A stretch of DNA of 14,894 nucleotides from Baffinella frigidus. Its lineage: Eukaryota; Cryptophyceae; Cryptomonadales; Baffinellaceae. Shown here in pieces: positions 12,307-14,894 of the stretch. The notes under the pieces were generated by a model. That model saw nothing but the letters and a program-made list of their open reading frames with translations, was not told where the DNA came from and searched no databases. The stretch is taken from the NCBI GenBank assembly GCA_026770585.1, contig MU646969.1:241692-256585 (forward strand). The letters are read 5' to 3'. How positions within the stretch are numbered: position 1 is the first letter of the stretch; the number at the start of each line of letters is the position of its first letter. The translations under genes and the position numbers were made by a program.

Positions 12307-12544
12307 CGCGCGTTGACTGACGCACGCACGCAGGGCGCTAGCATTCTCTTATATACGTATACGTAGTGCTGTGGTCGAAGTTCCCAATCCTACCCTGCTT
12401 ACCACACTACCCACACGCATGGGGCAGAGGGGGCAGGGTGGGGAGAGCCTCCGTGCGAGCGTCAGTCAACGAGCATAGCACGGGACAGGGGGGCAGTGTG
12501 GGGGGAGCTAGGCCTTGTACTCTGTCGAGGCAGAGTACAGAGAG

Positions 12545-12663
12545 CTACAGGGGTAACTCACAAGAAACTGCCCCCCCCCTAGGACCACCGTAGGGCCCTA
12601 GGCATAGGCCTACAGTAGGGTCCTGGGGGGGTGCTGTATCTTATGCGCGAGGTACCCTTGTAG
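12545..12663. mobile_element. TACAGGGGTACC-type MITE, copy at 12.6 kb
   Basis: It has the same architecture as the copy at 12181: CTACAGGGGTAACTCACAAG at the left, a C-run, the core TAGGGCCCTAGGCATAGGCC, a G-run, and TTATGCGCGAGGTACCCTTG-TAG at the right. The cores are in opposite orientation relative to the first copy. Just before it, 12515-12537 has a separate short hairpin (GTACTCTGTCGAGGCAGAGT-AC). Confidence 0.85.
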
Positions 12664-12745
12664 GCCATGTAGTGTTTAGAGGTAGTGTAGAGAGGAGGGG
12701 GTCATTCGAGGCAGAGTAGAGAGTAGAGAGGAGAGGGGAGCGTAC

Positions 12746-12810
12746 GTGGCGTTGAAGTGCGGCGCCTGCTGCTCCGAGAAGGGGCCCCAGTACGACTGCT
12801 GCTCGCGCTG
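12746..12810 (-). CDS. Gln-rich short exon, minus strand
   Basis: The minus strand reads REQQSYWGPFSEQQAPHFNA then T up to a donor GCCAC|GTACGC. An AG acceptor (GGTGAGCAG) lies at 12808-12807 or slightly earlier. The aromatic/Gln-rich peptide is far more protein-like than the Ser/Arg-rich alternative frame. It may belong to the same gene as the neighbouring minus-strand exons, but phase continuity cannot be checked. No family is recognised. Confidence 0.4.
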
Positions 12811-12872
12811 CTCACCACCATGATTGATAGGGTTAGATTCATAGGGGCCCTGGGAACCTGGGCCCTGAGCTC

Positions 12873-13013
12873 CACCGTGGTCACGCCCTGCTCACAATCA
12901 CGCACGGCTACAACATGCGGGTGTTGGCACGGGACGAGAGAAAGGCCATCCACCCTTTTACGTTCCCGGAGGCACCTCCCCTACCACGACCATCGCCACG
13001 TCACCATCCTCAC
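12873..13013 (+). CDS. Possible exon, plus strand, uncertain
   Basis: One plus-strand frame reads HALLTITHGYNMRVLARDER then KAIHPFTFPEAPPLPRP. It is protein-like and lacks low complexity until its Pro-rich end. No convincing acceptor is visible, and the minus strand is also open here (HVVAVRDCEQGVTTVELRA). Only one of the two can be real, and both may be chance. Confidence 0.25.
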
Positions 13014-13196
13014 CCATAAGGCTACGTTAGGATCGCTTCGCAGGAAATAAGTTTCAACGCAGGCAAGCACCCAGACCCTGAGAACCAAGAGCCGCTCTCG
13101 TCCCGCCGCGCGGAAACGCTAGCGCTAGTACCACCTCGCTGTAAAGAGACTTGCCGAGCGCCTTCAAGGGCCAGTCAATCTCGTATGGCTCACGTT
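13014..13196. other. Unassigned GC-rich stretch
   Basis: No exon-like segment, repeat or known motif is seen on either strand. Confidence 0.3.
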
Positions 13197-13676
13197 TCCG
13201 AGGCGGGCTCGTTCTGAATTGAGAGCAATATAAAACAAGACTCTGGGTTCGCACCTGCGTCGCGGCGACGGGCTGGCGGATCATAAGAGGAACCGTTATC
13301 GGCACCTACCGGTCGTTCGCGGGGATGAGTGTGCTGCGCAATACGAGGATGGGTGAGTGGGAGGGGCAATGGCTCCAATAGTCCACAGCTGGTGAGGGAC
13401 AATGGCTCCATATGATCAGTTGCACACAAAGGGGGTGGGTGCCGCGCGCGCGGGCCGACAGGGTCGACAGGGTCACCGTGGCGGTGGAGCACGCGCGGAG
13501 GCAGGCACGACGTCACGGTTAGCACGGCGGGAAAGACGGTCGCAGGGAAAACTCGATTGCGGGGCGGCGTCTCGAGCACACGGAGCGCCTCATCCAGCAG
13601 CAGGATGTGAGCACGGGGGGAAAAGCGGTCTCGCGTGGCAAGGGGGCAGATAATCACTCCGAGGCGGGCTCGTTCT
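13197..13676. repeat. Segment bounded by 19-bp direct repeats 461 bp apart
   Basis: TCCGAGGCGGGCTCGTTCT occurs exactly at 13197-13215 and 13658-13676. The enclosed sequence is GC-rich and open on the minus strand for 155 codons without a recognised domain. The repeats could be remnants of an insertion, the ends of a small element, or a local duplication. Confidence 0.6.
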
Positions 13677-13725
13677 CAAGGCTCATAGACTTTTGTATCA
13701 CTCGACTCAAGGCAAAAGGGCTTCT

Positions 13726-14022
13726 CTAGGACCTGTATCGAGAGTAATCAACAAGAAGAGAAGAAGAAAGGGGGCAGACCGGCTCCATGGAGGTAGAGCG
13801 GCTCAACTCCTCCATCCCCCCGACCCCCCCGACGCTCGCCGCGCGCGGTTCATCGGCGCCCCATCCGGGATTCGAAACGCTCCGATTCAGGAGCATGTTC
13901 TTCGCGACGCTCGGGTTCTGCATGATCTGCATGCCCATCGGGTCCGGCACGCCCGGAGGTCTCATCGGCGGGCTGGAGAATTCGACGGCGAACACCCCGC
14001 CGTGCGTGGCCCACGTCGAGTC
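13726..14022 (-). CDS. Exon of an unrecognised minus-strand protein, Met/Pro/Ser-rich
   Basis: After the acceptor ACCCGAAAG the minus strand reads DSTWATHGGVFAVEFSSPPM, then RPPGVPDPMGMQIMQNPSVA, KNMLLNRSVSNPGWGADEPR and a Gly/Glu/Ser stretch. It is open to a stop at 13726. An internal GT (CCG|GTCTGC near 13789) could end the exon earlier. It joins in phase 0 to the exon at 14106-14276, giving YLADME-DSTWATHGG. Coding is well supported because both borders and phase agree and the opposite strand is poorer. The family is not recognised; the Met-rich MGMQIMQNP segment is distinctive. Confidence 0.6.
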   Translation of the reverse strand, partial: DSTWATHGGVFAVEFSSPPMRPPGVPDPMGMQIMQNPSVAKNMLLNRSVSNPGWGADEPRAASVGGVGGMEELSRSTSMEPVCPLSSSLLVDYSRYRS

Positions 14023-14024
14023 CT

Positions 14025-14100
14025 TTCGGGTTTGGGGTTTAGGGTTTGGGGTTTAGGGTTTAGGGTTTAGGGTTTAAGGCTTAGAATCTAGGGTTCAGGG
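14025..14100. repeat. Telomere-like intron, G-rich on plus strand
   Basis: Nearly perfect GGGTTTAGGGTTTA units (C-rich on the minus, coding strand) lie exactly between two minus-strand exons. The intron runs from the donor GAG|GTAAACC at 14105 to the acceptor CCCGAAAG at 14023. This is the clearest single case in the window of an intron made wholly of telomere-like repeat. Confidence 0.85.
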
Positions 14101-14105
14101 TTTAC

Positions 14106-14276
14106 CTCCATGTCCGCGAGGTAGTTGCTTGACTTCTTGGGGAGACCCGTGTGGGGGTCAGACAGCACAGGAGGCGACACCCCGGGGATGGGCGGAGAGG
14201 TGGCGTGGCTAGTAGAACGCTCCGAATGGATGAACGCGGTGGCGTCAAGAGAAGGAGACTTGGCCAGCTTGCCGGC
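14106..14276 (-). CDS. Exon upstream of the telomere-like intron, minus strand
   Basis: Acceptor CACACACCAG and donor ATGGAG|GTAAACC enclose 57 codons: AGKLAKSPSLDATAFIHSER, STSHATSPPIPGVSPPVLSD, then PHTGLPKKSSNYLADME. It is Ser/Pro-rich with basic spots, consistent with a disordered, phosphorylatable region. It is phase 0 at both ends and continues in phase into the exon at 13726-14022. Upstream, the minus strand at about 14300-14390 has another possible segment (VEDFYLKAKAGFRSVL) with no clear border. Confidence 0.58.
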
Positions 14277-14401
14277 CTGGTGTGTGGTGAGGTGAGTGGG
14301 GTCAGGTCCATGCCGCTGTCGAGCGAACTCGGCGCATACAAGACAGCACGGACCGGAATCCGGCCTTGGCTTTCAGGTAAAAGTCCTCAACACCTTGTTA
14401 G

Positions 14402-14530
14402 TTGTTCCCTCCTCGCGAGGACAGGCGCACAGGAATAACGGCGTGTGGCGAAGACATCAAGTACTTTCTGGAAGATTGTGCCTCATGCTGGGACACGAGC
14501 ATCCGAGAAAGTTGGGATGCGAGGATGCAA
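14402..14530 (+). CDS. Possible exon, plus strand, uncertain
   Basis: A plus-strand frame includes CGEDIKYFLEDCASCWDTSI followed by RESWDARMQAR. It is well mixed and protein-like, but the acceptor is unclear and the only 3' border is AAG|GCTGGG, not a GT. Downstream it dissolves into a G-run. It could be a chance frame. Confidence 0.25.
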
Positions 14531-14613
14531 GCAAGGCTGGGGGGGGGGGTGCGGACGCGGCGGAGGGGGGTGTATCGTGCACATCCTTCAACTTTGGAGC
14601 GGGAAAGAGCGTT

Positions 14614-14657
14614 GTCTCACCGAATCGGCGAGACCTCTGAGATCGAATTGGTGAGAC
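14614..14657. repeat. Hairpin of the GTCTCACC..GGTGAGAC type
   Basis: GTCTCACCGAATCGGCGAGA-C forms a short hairpin, and GAATTGGTGAGACC follows as a second inverted match. A related palindrome, GGTCTCACCAATTTGGTGAG-CC, lies at 9532-9553. It is probably the end of a dispersed repeat. Confidence 0.5.
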
Positions 14658-14849
14658 CAACTAGACTGAGCCAGAGCTAGGCTATCGGGGGCGCGCCCGG
14701 GTGGCAATAAACCTGCTTCTCGCGGGAGCGGTTGGAACTACTGAGGAGTCCTCATAACCTTGCATCCGTAGGTGCCCTTCTAGCCCAGATACCCACACGT
14801 GCACCATGGCGTGGCATTCCATGCGCTGCCAGGGGCGTCGTTGCATGTA
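14658..14849. other. Unassigned stretch
   Basis: No exon or repeat is recognised. It contains a short GC-rich palindrome, GGGCGCGCCC, near 14690. Confidence 0.3.
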
Positions 14850-14894
14850 ATACCGCCCCCCCCTACGACCCTACACCTATGCCTAGTGCCCTAT
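14850..14894. mobile_element. TACAGGGGTACC-type MITE, truncated by the window end
   Basis: A C-run followed by TACGACCCTACACCTATGCC and TAGTGCCC matches the left half and core of the element at 12181 (GGACCCTACTGTAGGCCTAT, GCCTAGGGCC). The terminal repeat itself is poorly preserved, and the right half lies outside the window. Confidence 0.6.

Noticed and set aside
13560-13625. ABC-transporter Walker B (HILLLDEA on the minus strand)
   Set aside because: The eight-residue match stands alone. No Walker A, signature motif or surrounding domain is seen, and the rest of the 155-codon frame looks random.
1-14894. tRNA, rRNA or other structured RNA genes
   Set aside because: No cloverleaf with A/B boxes, rRNA core motif or other known RNA signature could be identified by eye. 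A covariance-model search would be needed to exclude small ones.
1-14894. Autonomous transposase, reverse transcriptase or viral genes
   Set aside because: No motif such as RT YxDD, DDE/DDD context, helicase or capsid signature was seen. All mobile-looking items are short and non-coding.

Overview
This window looks like nuclear DNA of a single-celled eukaryotic alga or other protist. It has many short exons with GT..AG-type borders, a GC-rich background, thousands of bases of degenerate plant-type telomere-like heptamers (CCCTAAA / TTTAGGG), several families of small inverted-repeat elements, and no operons, Shine-Dalgarno sites or long bacterial-style reading frames. A cryptophyte is my best guess, because of the telomere-like filler and recurring peptide-like repeats, but that rests on memory and is weak. 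Most long open frames here are products of the repeats. The real coding sequence lies in short exons that start-to-stop ORF calling misses.

Layout. 1-80 is a pure G run, probably an artefact or edge of a gap. 432-538 (minus) is one exon of an ALG12-type dolichol-P-mannose alpha-1,6-mannosyltransferase. About 1028-3236 (minus) is a CS-domain (p23-like) gene. Its first exon carries the CS domain, a second acidic exon follows, and a third Lys/Arg-rich exon joins it in matching phase. The introns hold four inverted-repeat elements and two or three degenerate copies of the third exon. 3501-3787 is a nested 287-bp palindrome made of two head-to-head small elements.

4061-9225 (plus) is a fragmented multi-exon gene of unrecognised function. 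At least a dozen 25-150 bp exons are separated by introns made almost wholly of CCCTAAACCC/CCCCAAACCC-like sequence. Several exons occur two or three times as degenerate copies (LAWRADQ, WEADEN, TATAGNES, GSK). This suggests local exon duplication by recombination between intronic telomere-like repeats, or a decaying gene.

9275-9510 is an AT-rich island unlike its surroundings. 9526-9840 (minus) is a possible small Cys/His ORF next to dispersed repeats. 10140-10395 is a 28-29 bp minisatellite. About 10400-12663 and 14850-14894 carry copies of a small element with TACAGGGGTACC-like ends.

11603-14276 (minus) contains at least four exon-like segments of a low-complexity Pro/Ser/Gln-rich protein of unknown function, with a telomere-like intron between two of them. 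In both plus- and minus-strand genes the C-rich telomere-like strand is usually the coding strand of the intron. All exon models are by eye from splice borders, phase and peptide quality. No RNA evidence or database search was available.
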